NCBI RefSeq assembly: GCF_014673495.1
Contig: NZ_CP051006.1
Coordinates: 3,286,001 to 3,350,000, forward strand
Direction: 5' to 3'
Length of the DNA stretch: 64,000 nt
DNA from: Streptomyces griseofuscus
GTDB lineage: Bacteria > Actinomycetota > Actinomycetes > Streptomycetales > Streptomycetaceae
Part shown: positions 36,715 to 45,317 of the stretch, one piece after another
Layout of the letters: the number at the start of each line of letters is the position of its first letter
Position numbering within the stretch: position 1 is the first letter of the stretch
Notes under the pieces: model-generated
Told to the model about the DNA's origin: nothing
Database searches by the model: none
Seen by the model: the letters and a program-made list of their open reading frames with translations, nothing else
Position numbers and translations under genes: made by a program

Positions 36715-37467
36715 TCACCGCACCGGCAGGTGATACGCCACCCGGTACCGGTCCGCCGGAATGACCACGTCCGCGGTCTCCACGGGGCGCCCGGAGGCGT
36801 AGTACGTGCGCTGGACGACCAGGACGACATGACCGGGGACGCCGCCGAGGAGATGCAGTTCCTCGGCGAGGCCGGGGCGCGCGCCGACCTCCTCGGTGAC
36901 GTTGTCCACGATCACGTCGATGGCCCGCATGCGCTCGACCACGCCCATCCCGCCGAGCGGCCCCTCCTCGGGCAGCATCACCGGGGTGCGGCCGGTGACG
37001 GCGAGGGGCTCCCAGGAGGTGGAGAGCATCATCGGCTCACCGGCCTCGCGGAACAGGTACTTGGTGTGCATGACCCGCTCGCCGATCTCGATCCCGAGCC
37101 GCTCGGCGATCGCGGCACCGGCCTCCGCCTGCCGGCTGTTGGACTCCCAGGTGCCGCGCACCGCGGCGTCGGCCTGCTCCTGCCGGAAGGGGGTGGCGCC
37201 ACCGCTGGGGCGGTAGCCGGAGCGGGACACCCGGCGCGGCACGGGCCGTTCGCGCACATACGTCCCCGAGCCGGAGCGGCCCTCCACCAGACCCTCGGCC
37301 ATCAGGACCTTGCGGGCCTCCAGGGCGACGGTGTCCGAGACGCCGTACTCCTCGCGGATGCGGGCCTGCGAGGGGAGCCGGGTGTGGGGCGGCAGTGAAC
37401 CGTCGACGATCTTCTTGCGGAGATCACCCGCGACGCGCAGGTACGCCGGCTGCTCACCGAAAGTCAC
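36715..37467 (-). CDS. GntR-family transcriptional regulator (HutC/UTRA type)
   Basis: This 250-residue regulator has an N-terminal winged-helix DNA-binding domain (about 8-72: LRKKIVDGSLPPHTRLPSQ, RKVLMAEGLVEGRSGSGTYV) and a C-terminal UTRA effector domain (about 95-245). HutC-type members bind small effectors, often sugars or amino-acid derivatives. The GTG at 37467 has GGGAG 6 nt upstream. It is divergent from the serpin-like gene, with a 260-nt gap that probably contains its operator. Effector unknown. Confidence 0.92.
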   Translation of the reverse strand: MTFGEQPAYLRVAGDLRKKIVDGSLPPHTRLPSQARIREEYGVSDTVALEARKVLMAEGLVEGRSGSGTYVRERPVPRRVSRSGYRPSGGATPFRQEQADAAVRGTWESNSRQAEAGAAIAERLGIEIGERVMHTKYLFREAGEPMMLSTSWEPLAVTGRTPVMLPEEGPLGGMGVVERMRAIDVIVDNVTEEVGARPGLAEELHLLGGVPGHVVLVVQRTYYASGRPVETADVVIPADRYRVAYHLPVR

Positions 37468-37483
37468 TGGCCGCTCCCATCAG

Positions 37484-37510
37484 ATTGTACAGACAGCAAC
37501 AGCGTGGCAA
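37484..37510 (-). promoter_or_regulatory. Candidate promoter and operator region of the GntR regulator
   Basis: Read leftward, TTGCCA (37510-37505) and a perfect TACAAT -10 (37489-37484) are separated by 15 nt and lie 16 nt before the GTG. The spacer is short. A small inverted repeat CAACC-GTG-GGTTG at 37508-37520 overlaps the -35 and might be the autoregulatory site. Confidence 0.4.
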
Positions 37511-37727
37511 CCGTGGGTTGAGCCGTGCAAGCAAAGGCCAGAGAATCACTCGAAGTGATGACGTCGGGCCGGGCAGGCCCCCACCCAGCACCTTCTCCCC
37601 CGCTCGCGCCCCCCTTCACACCTGCCGAGCGCCCCGGACAACTCCGGCCGCCCGAACGGCAGTCCAGGAACACCGGTACCGTTCCTCTTACGACTTGTCG
37701 CAGGTAAGCGGGACACAGGGGGCGGAA

Positions 37728-38960
37728 TTGAAGGTGGAGAACCGGGTCGACGGCGCCGTCGTACGCACGGTGAACGGACTCACCGCGCGATGGGGCGCCA
37801 CCGCGCGGGGCGGCACGGTGTTCTCCGCCGCCGGGGTCTGGCCGTTGCTGGCCCTCCTCGCGGACGGCGCGGCGGGCCCCGCCCGGCAGGAACTCGCCGA
37901 CGCGCTGGGCGTGCCCGCGGATCAAGCGGCCGCCACCGCACGGGAGTTGCTCGCGTCCCTGGGCTCGGTGTCGGGCCTGGACGCGGCGCTCGGCCTGTGG
38001 ACGCAGGAGGAACTGCTGCTGCGCGAGGAGTGGTTGGCCAAGCTGCCGACAGCCACGCACGGCTCGTTCGGGGACGATCTCGTCACCGCGCAGGAGCGCC
38101 TCGACCGTTGGGCCGCCGAGCGCACGGGCGGGCTGGTCGAGCGGATGCCGGTGCAGCTGAACCGGCAGACACGGCTGGTGCTGGCGGGCGCGCTCGCCCT
38201 GCACACCACCTGGCGCCAGCCCTTCACCGAGCAGCCGCTCACCCCGGCGGCGGGCCCCTGGCAGGGCCGCACCCTGCGCGGACTGCACCGGCGGAGCGTG
38301 CGCCCGGACCGGGTCGGCGTGGCCGGCACCCCGGACGGCTTCGTCACCGCGCTGACGGTCCCCGGGGACAACGGCATCGACGTCCATCTCGTCCTCGGCG
38401 AGGAGCGCATGACGCCGGGCCAGGTCATCGCCGCGGGCGTGGCCGCGGTGGAACGCGCGCTCCCGCTCACGCCGGGCGGCGCCCTGCCGTACGGCGAGGT
38501 CGGGCCCGGACTGCGGGTGGCACGGGAACAGTCCGTCACCCCGGAGCCGACGTCCCTGGAGGTACGGACGGTGGCCTACGAGGTCCGCGCGGACCACGAT
38601 CTGCTCGCCCACCCCGACCTCTTCGGCCTGCACTCCGCGACCGACCCCCGCTTCGGCCACTTCCCCGGCATCAGCGCCCACCCCCTGGCCGTCTCGGAGG
38701 CCCGCCAGTCGTCCGTGACCCGCTTCGGCGCCCTCGGCTTCCGCGCGGCCACGGTGACGGCGATGGCCGCGGCCCCGGGCGGCGCCCCGCCCCAGCCCCG
38801 CTACGAGACCACCGTCATCCACGCCACCTTCGACCGCCCCTTCGCCTTCCTCGCCGCCGACCGCGACTCCCGCCTGACCCTGATGTCCGGCTGGATCACC
38901 GACCCCTCCCCCTACCCGGCCCCGGGCTACGCGGGCAGCGCGGGCCGCCCGGGCGTGTGA
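37728..38960 (+). CDS. Serpin-like family protein
   Basis: This 410-residue protein resembles the serpin (serine protease inhibitor) fold as found in Streptomyces. Serpin-like features are the start VRTVNGLTARW, FSAAGVWPLLALLADGA (cf. the conserved FSP..I segment), TRLVLAGALALHTTW and the late FDRPFAFLAADR strand. The reactive-centre loop is not obvious and there is no signal peptide, so inhibition of proteases is doubtful. The TTG at 37728 gives an N-terminus MKVENRV after a GGGGGCGG site; GTG at 37734 is the alternative. It is divergent from the GntR gene, which may control it. Confidence 0.8.
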   Translation: MKVENRVDGAVVRTVNGLTARWGATARGGTVFSAAGVWPLLALLADGAAGPARQELADALGVPADQAAATARELLASLGSVSGLDAALGLWTQEELLLREEWLAKLPTATHGSFGDDLVTAQERLDRWAAERTGGLVERMPVQLNRQTRLVLAGALALHTTWRQPFTEQPLTPAAGPWQGRTLRGLHRRSVRPDRVGVAGTPDGFVTALTVPGDNGIDVHLVLGEERMTPGQVIAAGVAAVERALPLTPGGALPYGEVGPGLRVAREQSVTPEPTSLEVRTVAYEVRADHDLLAHPDLFGLHSATDPRFGHFPGISAHPLAVSEARQSSVTRFGALGFRAATVTAMAAAPGGAPPQPRYETTVIHATFDRPFAFLAADRDSRLTLMSGWITDPSPYPAPGYAGSAGRPGV

Positions 38961-39070
38961 TCACCGATGAACGCATGGCCAGCCCGGCCCCCGGCATCCC
39001 GATCGACAACGGAGAACTGCTGGTCTGGGCCATCCATGCGGGGCACCGGTGCACCGGCTACGAGACCTGA
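38957..39070 (+). CDS. Doubtful 37-residue open frame coupled to the serpin-like gene
   Basis: A GTG at 38957 overlaps the serpin-like stop (GTGA) and opens a frame of 37 codons containing GELLVWAIHAGHRCTGYE. The overlap would allow coupled translation. No family is recognised, and it could equally be the remnant of a gene cut off when the nearby island was inserted, or chance. Confidence 0.2.
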   Translation: MITDERMASPAPGIPIDNGELLVWAIHAGHRCTGYET

Positions 39071-39114
39071 CCGCGCCGCCGGCCCTGCGTCAGAACATCC
39101 ACCACGCTGACGAC

Positions 39115-39149
39115 GAAGGGGGTCGGACTCGATAGCGCCCGACCCCTTC
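39115..39149 (-). terminator. Old 3' hairpin of ychF, left by integration
   Basis: An imperfect inverted repeat (GAAGGGGGTCGG against CCGACCCCTTC) flanks an 11-nt loop next to the left copy of the ychF 3' end. Read leftward it sits directly downstream of the duplicated ychF stop codon, as the terminator of the original gene would. Related, shorter hairpins lie beside the other two copies. Confidence 0.55.
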
Positions 39150-39150
39150 G

Positions 39151-39238
39151 GACCTGCATGTTCGCCACGTCGGCGACGTGGTGTCACTTCATCCGCTCAG
39201 ACGTTGAACCTGAACTCCACGATGAGGCTTTGACCTGC
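39151..39238. repeat. Attachment-site copy A (left end of island)
   Basis: This 88-bp segment is similar to 49137-49223 and 51283-51355. On the minus strand it ends with codons for VEFRFNV and a stop, which is the C-terminus of YchF, but with different synonymous codons (AGG and GTC). It therefore looks like the stranded 3' end of the chromosomal ychF after an element with its own ychF tail inserted. Confidence 0.8.
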
Positions 39239-39512
39239 ATAAATGCGCGGGCATCCAGCACCGATCCAGCACCGTCGGAACTTATCCAGCACATCCAGTG
39301 CGTCATGCTGCGGACGAGGTCACTCCGAGTCTGCCATGACCGGGCGTAACGGTCCCATGCCTCGGGGATCAGGGGTTGTAGATATCCACGGTCGCCTTGA
39401 TCGGCTTGCGGCCAAGCCAACGAGAGACCTCGTGGATCAGGACACCGTTTGCCAACGCAGTTGAAGCGAAGAAGTGCCGAACGAGCGCGGTTGCCTTCGC
39501 GGACCGCCGGCC
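39235..39512 (-). pseudogene. C-terminal remnant of a tyrosine integrase, frameshifted
   Basis: Read leftward, the frame encodes LVRHFFASTALANGV, then IHEVSRWLGRKPIKATVDIY, which matches the catalytic end of phage-type integrases: the RH box, the GHK box (here GRK, so the His is replaced by Arg) and the nucleophile Tyr in DIY. About one nucleotide is missing after the Tyr codon: the expected continuation LIPEAWDR appears in the next frame. The N-terminal two thirds of the enzyme are absent. The gene end overlaps the ATCCAGCAC repeats, as in many integrase-att arrangements. The remnant cannot be a working recombinase. Confidence 0.75.
39253..39301. repeat. ATCCAGCAC repeats, left candidate integrase arm sites
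   Basis: ATCCAGCAC occurs at 39253, 39264 and 39284, with a variant ATCCAGTGC at 39293. The first two are 11 bp apart, one helical turn. They lie immediately inside the left attachment copy, the place where integrases bind arm-type sites. Confidence 0.6.
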
Positions 39513-39635
39513 AGCCTGGTCATGGGCTCCCGTGATGCTGCCGAACCGAAAGTTCCAAAGCCTAAACCGGCCGGGGCGGTGACTGATTCCGCTCGCCCGG
39601 CCCAACTGTCAGAGACATGCGGTAAATCTGGTCCC

Positions 39636-42158
39636 ATGACCTTCGGTTCGTATCAGATGACCGAGGACGAGACGTGCAAGCGGTTCGTCCTTCCGGCACT
39701 CGCGGCCTCCGGGTGGGCCACTCGGCAGATCAGATCCCAGTACGGGATCAACAACGGACAGCTCGTGCCAACCAAGAGGCGCCACCGCAAGGGCAGGCCG
39801 CTGGTCGCCGACTACGTCCTGGAGTACGTCGCGGACGTGCCGATCGCCGTCGTAGAGGCCAAGCGATACCGGCTCAGCGTGGAGAACGGGGTCGAGCAGG
39901 CACGGCGGTACGCGCGCAAGTTGGGGCTGAGATTCGCCTACGCCACCAACGGCCGTGACATCGTGGAGATCGACTTCAGCGACCCGAAGCAGCCGGTGAT
40001 CCGGGACATCCAGGAGTTCCCCTCCCCGCAGGTGCTCTGGGGGCGGTTCCTTCAGGACCAGGGTGTCAGTGACACACCGCTCGGCGAGCGTCTCCTCTCG
40101 ACCCCGTACGACTACACGCTGCGCAACTCCGACAGCACATCCCAGCGGCCGCGCTACTACCAGCGGGTGGCCGTGACAAGGGCCTTGGCTGCTCTGGCCC
40201 GCGACGAGCGGCGCATCCTACTCGTCCTGGCGACGGGCACGGGCAAGACCATGCTCGCGCTCCAGCTGGTGGCGCGGCTGATGAACGCGCCCGAGGCATT
40301 CGGCGGCCGGAAGCCACGCGTGCTGTACCTCGCGGACCGCAACATGCTCGTCGACGATCCCAAAGACCGTTACTTCCAGGAGGTGTTCGGGAAGGACGAC
40401 GTCTACAAGATCACGGGAGGCGAGGCCAAGCGCGGACGGAAGGTCTACTTCGCCCTGTACCAAACCCTGGAGCAGGGCGCACCGGGGGAGGAGCTCTACC
40501 GGGAGTACCCGGAGGACTACTTCGACATCGTCATCGTGGACGAGTGCCACCGGGGGAGCGCCGCCAGTGACGGTCGCTGGCGGAGGATCCTCCAGCACTT
40601 CTCACCGGCTGTGCAGATCGGCCTCACGGCCACGCCGGTCGCCGATGACAGGCGAAAGACCGACACCTACGAGTACTTCGGCAACCCCGTCTTCACGTAT
40701 TCACTCAAGGACGGCATCGAGGACGGGTTCCTCTCTCCGTACCGACTGCGCAGGGTCCGCCTGAACGTGGACGTGGAGGGTTACCGACCGCGGCCGGGTG
40801 AGAAGGACATCTACGGCCGGGAGATCCCTGACGATCTCTACGGCCCCAAGGACTACGAACGGGTCATGGTGATCCTCGAGCGGACCGAGTTGGCGGCGCG
40901 GTACCTCCTCGATCATCTGCGCGCCACGGCCGAGGAGGGGCGGCTTGGTAAGACCATCGTCTTCTGCGAGAACAACGACCATGCAGCCCGCATGCGGACC
41001 GCGTTGTTCAACGCCGCCCCCGCGGAGGTTGCCGCGCTCCCGGACTTCGTGCGGCGCATCGTCGGAGACGACGGTTCGCACGGTGGCGAAGCGCTGGAGG
41101 AGTTCCGCAAGGCGGACAGCAACGAGCCGGTCATCGCGGTGACGTCGAAGCTGCTGTCGACGGGAGTGGACATGCCGCCTGTGCGGAATGTGGTGCTGTT
41201 CCGGCGCATGGCCTCCATGCCGGAGTTCAAGCAGGTCATCGGCAGGGGCACTCGACTCTGCCCGGAGATCGGCAAGGAGTCGTTCGACATCATCGACTTC
41301 GTCGAGGCATCGCGGCTCTTCGACGATCCGACCTTCGACGGACCACCGCTCAAGGTGGTCCGGGACTGGACCGACGATCAGGGTGAGGTGGTGGACTCGG
41401 AGGATCTGACCCCTGCGCCTGAGTCCGGGCCGGATGCGGACGCCGAGTCCGCCGCTGAGCCGCAGGCGGAGTACACCCAGCAGGACGGCGGTACTTTCGA
41501 CGCCGATGGCGACTCCGTGGCTACAGCGCAGGACGGCGACATCACCGACGCCGAGGAGATCGACAGGATCCTCTCCCGTTCCAGGAACCGGTTCACGGTC
41601 AAGGATGTCGATGTCTACAAGGTGGGTGAGCTGCGGTACATCCTCAAGGACGACGGAAAACGACTCCAACTGGTGACCGTGCAACAGTGGGTGCACGACC
41701 GGGTACTGGAACTCGATCTCGATCCGGCCCAGTTGCGCACTCAGTGGGCGCAGGCGAAGAGCCGTGCCGTTCTGATAGAGGCGCTGAAGTCGGCGCAGAT
41801 CGACGTGGAGCGTCTGCCAGAGGAGTTGGGCATGCGCGAGGTGGACCCCGTGGACCTGCTGGTGTCCGTGGCCTGGGAGGGGCTCGCCGTCGTGAGCCGG
41901 GACGAACGGCTGACGTGGTTCCGCCGGGAGCACGCGGAGTTCCTGGACTCCTTCGGGCCCCAGGCCAGGGAAGTGCTCGAAGCGATGCTCCTGAAGTTCG
42001 AGGAGTCGGGGTCGCCGCAACTGAAGGTGGAGACGCTCAGGGTGCCGCCGTTCACCGAGATGGGACGGGTGGCGGAGCTGACCAGCCGGTTCGGAGAGCC
42101 AGGCAGGGCACATCAGGCCATCGACGACCTGGCGGCCCGGCTACTCACCGCGGTCTGA
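39636..42158 (+). CDS. hsdR: Type I restriction enzyme R subunit (DNA translocase and nuclease)
   Basis: This 840-residue subunit pumps and cuts unmodified DNA as part of a type I complex with HsdM and HsdS. The N-terminal nuclease domain shows Asp59 and the Glu74-Ala-Lys76 of the PD-(D/E)xK motif; the superfamily 2 helicase follows with ATGTGKT at 199-205, DECH at 302-305, TATP, and late helicase motifs (SKLLSTGVDMPPVRN, QVIGRGTRL). The C-terminal third includes an acidic linker and the EcoEI-type R domain. ATG at 39636 is chosen; 39657 is possible and longer starts run into att-proximal DNA. An AbiE pair separates it from hsdM. Confidence 0.93.
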   Translation: MTFGSYQMTEDETCKRFVLPALAASGWATRQIRSQYGINNGQLVPTKRRHRKGRPLVADYVLEYVADVPIAVVEAKRYRLSVENGVEQARRYARKLGLRFAYATNGRDIVEIDFSDPKQPVIRDIQEFPSPQVLWGRFLQDQGVSDTPLGERLLSTPYDYTLRNSDSTSQRPRYYQRVAVTRALAALARDERRILLVLATGTGKTMLALQLVARLMNAPEAFGGRKPRVLYLADRNMLVDDPKDRYFQEVFGKDDVYKITGGEAKRGRKVYFALYQTLEQGAPGEELYREYPEDYFDIVIVDECHRGSAASDGRWRRILQHFSPAVQIGLTATPVADDRRKTDTYEYFGNPVFTYSLKDGIEDGFLSPYRLRRVRLNVDVEGYRPRPGEKDIYGREIPDDLYGPKDYERVMVILERTELAARYLLDHLRATAEEGRLGKTIVFCENNDHAARMRTALFNAAPAEVAALPDFVRRIVGDDGSHGGEALEEFRKADSNEPVIAVTSKLLSTGVDMPPVRNVVLFRRMASMPEFKQVIGRGTRLCPEIGKESFDIIDFVEASRLFDDPTFDGPPLKVVRDWTDDQGEVVDSEDLTPAPESGPDADAESAAEPQAEYTQQDGGTFDADGDSVATAQDGDITDAEEIDRILSRSRNRFTVKDVDVYKVGELRYILKDDGKRLQLVTVQQWVHDRVLELDLDPAQLRTQWAQAKSRAVLIEALKSAQIDVERLPEELGMREVDPVDLLVSVAWEGLAVVSRDERLTWFRREHAEFLDSFGPQAREVLEAMLLKFEESGSPQLKVETLRVPPFTEMGRVAELTSRFGEPGRAHQAIDDLAARLLTAV

Positions 42159-42181
42159 CCTGCGACGAAGCGTAGAAGTAT

Positions 42182-42232
42182 AAGCTGGCTTTACTTTGAT
42201 GTTGGCACGATGCAATGAAGTAAAGCCAGCTT
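42182..42232. promoter_or_regulatory. 15-bp inverted repeat upstream of the AbiE pair, candidate AbiEi operator
   Basis: The arms AAGCTGGCTTTACTT (42182-42196) and its exact complement (42218-42232) are separated by 21 nt and lie just before the antitoxin start, overlapping the expected -35 area. AbiEi antitoxins are known to repress their own promoter by binding inverted repeats, so this is a natural operator candidate. It could instead be an hsdR terminator, but the loop is long for that. Confidence 0.6.
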
Positions 42233-42248
42233 TGTGTTTCAGTGCTGC

Positions 42249-42254
42249 TACGCT
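42249..42254 (+). promoter_or_regulatory. -10 element TACGCT of the AbiE operon
   Basis: TACGCT lies 6 nt before the GTG chosen for the antitoxin gene and 16 nt after the inverted repeat. This fits a leaderless transcript controlled by the repeat. Confidence 0.5.
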
Positions 42255-42260
42255 GTGGAG

Positions 42261-42860
42261 GTGCTCAGAGATCGTACGGACACCCGCGCTACGCTCTGGC
42301 GGATCGCCGCCGGACAGCGGGGGTATTTCACCGCCTCTCAGGCCCGGATGGCGGGGTACTCGTACCAGGCCCAGCGGTACCACGCGCAGCACGGCAACTG
42401 GCTTGCGGTCGACCGGGCCATCTATCGCTTCCGTGAGTTCGCGGACCTGCCGAGCGAAGGCGACGAGCAGTTCGTCCGCTGGTCGCTGTGGAGCAGGGGG
42501 CGAGCAGTAATCTCCCACGCCAGCGCTCTGGCGGCCCATGATCTAGGCGTGGCCAACCCCTCCCGCATCCATCTCACCGTGCCGCGCGCCTTCCGACAGA
42601 CCACGGACGCGGTGATCCTGCACCATGCCGATCTCGCCGACGGAGACAGTGAGGGGCGTGCCGGATACCGGGTGACGACGCCGCTGAGGGCGCTGGCGGA
42701 GAGTGCTGCCGTCGGGGAGGACCAGGACGTGCTCGAATCCGCGGTGTCCGAGGCCCTGGAGCGCGGAATGATCACCCGTCGAAAGCTGCTGCACGCGGCC
42801 CAGCTCTGTGGACCACGGTCCGAGCTGGGAATCGAGCGCGCGCTCGGAGCTCTGTCGTGA
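42261..42860 (+). CDS. AbiEi-type antitoxin (type IV toxin-antitoxin)
   Basis: This 199-residue protein has an N-terminal winged-helix region (RIAAGQRGYFTASQARMAGYS), typical of AbiEi antitoxins that bind their own promoter, and a C-terminal domain with ISHASALAAHDLGV, IHLTVPR and TTPLRALAE motifs. It should counteract the nucleotidyltransferase encoded next. The GTG at 42261 is preferred because TACGCT lies 6 nt upstream; GTG at 42255 or 42234 would add a few residues. The stop overlaps the toxin start (GTGA). The pair sits between hsdR and hsdM. Confidence 0.88.
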   Translation: MLRDRTDTRATLWRIAAGQRGYFTASQARMAGYSYQAQRYHAQHGNWLAVDRAIYRFREFADLPSEGDEQFVRWSLWSRGRAVISHASALAAHDLGVANPSRIHLTVPRAFRQTTDAVILHHADLADGDSEGRAGYRVTTPLRALAESAAVGEDQDVLESAVSEALERGMITRRKLLHAAQLCGPRSELGIERALGALS

Positions 42861-43798
42861 CAGGGCGGTACCGGGATGCGGCGGACCTGAGGAGGGCGCT
42901 GGAGGCGCGACTCAAGCAGGAGGCCGCCGAGACCGGTGCGGACCTGGCGCGACGCCGGCGGCTGGTCGTCTTCGACCGCCTCGCGGCGCGGCTGGCCGAG
43001 GACCGCGCCGGCGGCTGGGTGCTGAAGGGCGGTGCCGTCATGGAGTTCCGCTTCACCGGGCGCGCGCGCACCACCAAGGACCTCGACCTGGCCGTACGGC
43101 CTGAGCCGGTCGGCGGAGGTCTTGACGGGGATGCGGTCCACGACCTGCTCATCGAGGCTCTGGACCGCGACCTCGACGCCGACGGATTCCGCTTCCATGT
43201 CGCCACGCCGGTGGCCCTGAAGGCGGACGTCGCCGGGCGAGGTGGGTGGCGCTTCTCCGTCGAGGCGCATCTGGCGGGGAAGGTCTTCGCCGGTGTCAGG
43301 GTGGACGTGGTCGACCGTGGCGAGGAGATCACACTCACCGAGCGCCTGCCTCTCCCTAACACGCTGGAGTTCGCCGGGGCGCCGGCGCGTACGATCGAGG
43401 CGGTCGACCGGCGTCAACACTTCGCGGAGAAACTCCACGCGCTCACCCGCGACTACGGCGATCGGCCCAATACCCGGGTCAAAGACCTGGTGGACCTCGT
43501 GCTCCTGATCGAGAGCGGGCTCTCCGGCGACATGGACCTGCTGAAGGCCGTGCGACACGTGTTCGCGGTACGGGCCACGCACGAGGTTCCCCTCGTGCTT
43601 CCTGACCCGCCACCGCGGTGGCGGGACGACTATCCGGAGATCGCCGGTGAGTTGGCGACCGGCATTCCACCGACCCTCGACGCCGCGATGGCCTTGATCC
43701 GCGAGCTGTGGGCCCGGACGCTTGCCGAGGACGCGGGGAAGGACGACGGAGACACCGCATTTCCGGGACGGAACGAACAGAAGGACCAACTGAACTGA
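42857..43798 (+). CDS. AbiEii/AbiGii-family nucleotidyltransferase toxin
   Basis: This 313-residue protein belongs to the AbiEii family of nucleotidyltransferase-fold toxins, thought to block growth when released, for example during phage infection. The catalytic core is visible as KGGAVMEFRF followed by TTKDLDL with Asp75 and Asp77, and the later conserved stretch EKLHAL...RVKDLVDL. It overlaps its antitoxin gene by 4 nt and ends 1 nt before hsdM, so pair and methyltransferase are likely co-transcribed. The last 25 residues are charged and probably disordered. Confidence 0.88.
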   Translation: MTGRYRDAADLRRALEARLKQEAAETGADLARRRRLVVFDRLAARLAEDRAGGWVLKGGAVMEFRFTGRARTTKDLDLAVRPEPVGGGLDGDAVHDLLIEALDRDLDADGFRFHVATPVALKADVAGRGGWRFSVEAHLAGKVFAGVRVDVVDRGEEITLTERLPLPNTLEFAGAPARTIEAVDRRQHFAEKLHALTRDYGDRPNTRVKDLVDLVLLIESGLSGDMDLLKAVRHVFAVRATHEVPLVLPDPPPRWRDDYPEIAGELATGIPPTLDAAMALIRELWARTLAEDAGKDDGDTAFPGRNEQKDQLN

Positions 43799-43799
43799 C

Positions 43800-45317
43800 A
43801 TGGCAGCGACCAGAAGGAAAGCGGCGGAAAAGGCACCCGTCACCACTCAGGCTCGCCTCGCGTCCCTGATCAAGTCCGCGCGCGACACCATGCGCAAGGA
43901 CGCCGGCATGAACGGCGACCTGGACCGGTTGCCCCAGCTGTCCTGGCTCCTGTTCCTCAAGGCGTTCGAGGAGCGCGTCGAGGAAGAGGGCGAGGCACTG
44001 GATCCGGGCGGATACCGCCGGGCGATCGAGAAGCCATACCGTTGGACGGACTGGGCGACGGACGAGGACCTCAGCGGCAACGAGCTGAAGACCTTCGTCA
44101 ACGACGAGCTGATCCCCTACCTGGCGGGCCTGGACAGGGAGGCCGACCGGGGGGCGGAGGACCCGCGCAACGTCATCTCACTGATCTTCAAGGATGTCGT
44201 CAACCGCATGCAGTCGGGAACGCTGCTGCGTGACCTCGTGAACATCGTAAACAAGATTCACTTCATCTCGCACGACGACATCCACACCATGGCGTTCGTC
44301 TACGAGTCGATCCTGCGGGAGATGCGCGACGCGGCCGGCGACTCGGGTGAGTTCTACACACCGCGTCCCGTCAACCGCTTCATGGTGCGGCAGTCGTTCC
44401 TCGAACTCGGCGAGACGATTCTCGACCCGGCCTGCGGGACCGGCGGATTCCTGGTGCAGGCTTACGAGGAACTGAAGGGGAGGGTGCAGACCGAGACGCA
44501 GCAGCGTGAGCTTCACGCGAACCTCAAGGGCATCGAGAAGAAGCCGCTGCCATATCTGCTGGCCTCGATGAACCTGCTCCTCCACGGTGTGCACGCCCCC
44601 CGCCTCCGCCGGGAGAACGCACTCCTAACCATGCGAAACTCGCAGGCAGCGGACAAAGTCGACGTGGTCCTCACCAACCCGCCATTCGGCGGGGAGGAGG
44701 AGTCGTCGGTCGTGACGGCCTTCCCATCCGCCTTCCAGACGCAGGAGACGGCCTGGCTGTTCCTGTACTCGATCCTGGACCAGCTGAAGCTGGGCGGCCG
44801 GTGCGCTATCGTCCTGCCGAACGGTTCGCTCTTTGCCTCCGGCGAGAACTCGATCGGCGCGAAGATCAAGAAGAAGCTGATGAAGGAGTGCAACCTGCAC
44901 ACCGTCGTTCGCCTTCCCCAGGGGGTTTTCGCTCCCTATACGCAGATCCCGTCCAACATCCTTTTCTTCGAGAAAACCGGCCCCACGCGGGACGTCTGGT
45001 TCTACGAGATCCCCCTCCCGGAGGGCCGTCGCAGCTACACCAAGACGAAGCCGCAGCGCCTGGAGGAGTACGACGACTGCGTGGCCTGGTGGGGCGGCAA
45101 AACGCGCGAAGGCCGCGAGGCGGGAGAGCACGCGTGGTCGGTCCCGGCGGCGGAGATCATCGCCGATGGGTACAACCTAGACCGCACCAACCCGCACATG
45201 GGCGACGAGCTGGCACACCGCACCCCTTTGGACCTGGTGAATGAGCTAATGAAGACGGAGGAGGAAATCCTGGCGCTACTGCAGGAGCTTCGGAGGGGGC
45301 TGGGGGCAAGTGACTGA
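43800..45317 (+). CDS. hsdM: Type I restriction-modification DNA methyltransferase (M subunit)
   Basis: This 505-residue N6-adenine methyltransferase modifies host DNA and is needed for restriction by the complete complex. It has the HsdM helical N-terminal domain (LSWLLFLKAFEE), the SAM-binding motif DPACGTGG at 209-216 and the catalytic NPPF at 293-296. The start is 1 nt after the toxin stop. The end overlaps hsdS by 8 nt. Length is normal and no lesion was seen. Confidence 0.95.
   Translation: MAATRRKAAEKAPVTTQARLASLIKSARDTMRKDAGMNGDLDRLPQLSWLLFLKAFEERVEEEGEALDPGGYRRAIEKPYRWTDWATDEDLSGNELKTFVNDELIPYLAGLDREADRGAEDPRNVISLIFKDVVNRMQSGTLLRDLVNIVNKIHFISHDDIHTMAFVYESILREMRDAAGDSGEFYTPRPVNRFMVRQSFLELGETILDPACGTGGFLVQAYEELKGRVQTETQQRELHANLKGIEKKPLPYLLASMNLLLHGVHAPRLRRENALLTMRNSQAADKVDVVLTNPPFGGEEESSVVTAFPSAFQTQETAWLFLYSILDQLKLGGRCAIVLPNGSLFASGENSIGAKIKKKLMKECNLHTVVRLPQGVFAPYTQIPSNILFFEKTGPTRDVWFYEIPLPEGRRSYTKTKPQRLEEYDDCVAWWGGKTREGREAGEHAWSVPAAEIIADGYNLDRTNPHMGDELAHRTPLDLVNELMKTEEEILALLQELRRGLGASD

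Noticed and set aside
39253..39301. CRISPR or plasmid iteron array
   Set aside because: The 9-bp repeats are few, irregularly spaced and located at the element ends; an integrase arm-site explanation fits better.
42182..42232. Intrinsic terminator of hsdR
   Set aside because: The 21-nt loop is long and the position right before the AbiE -10 fits an operator; a terminator role is not excluded and is noted in the findings.
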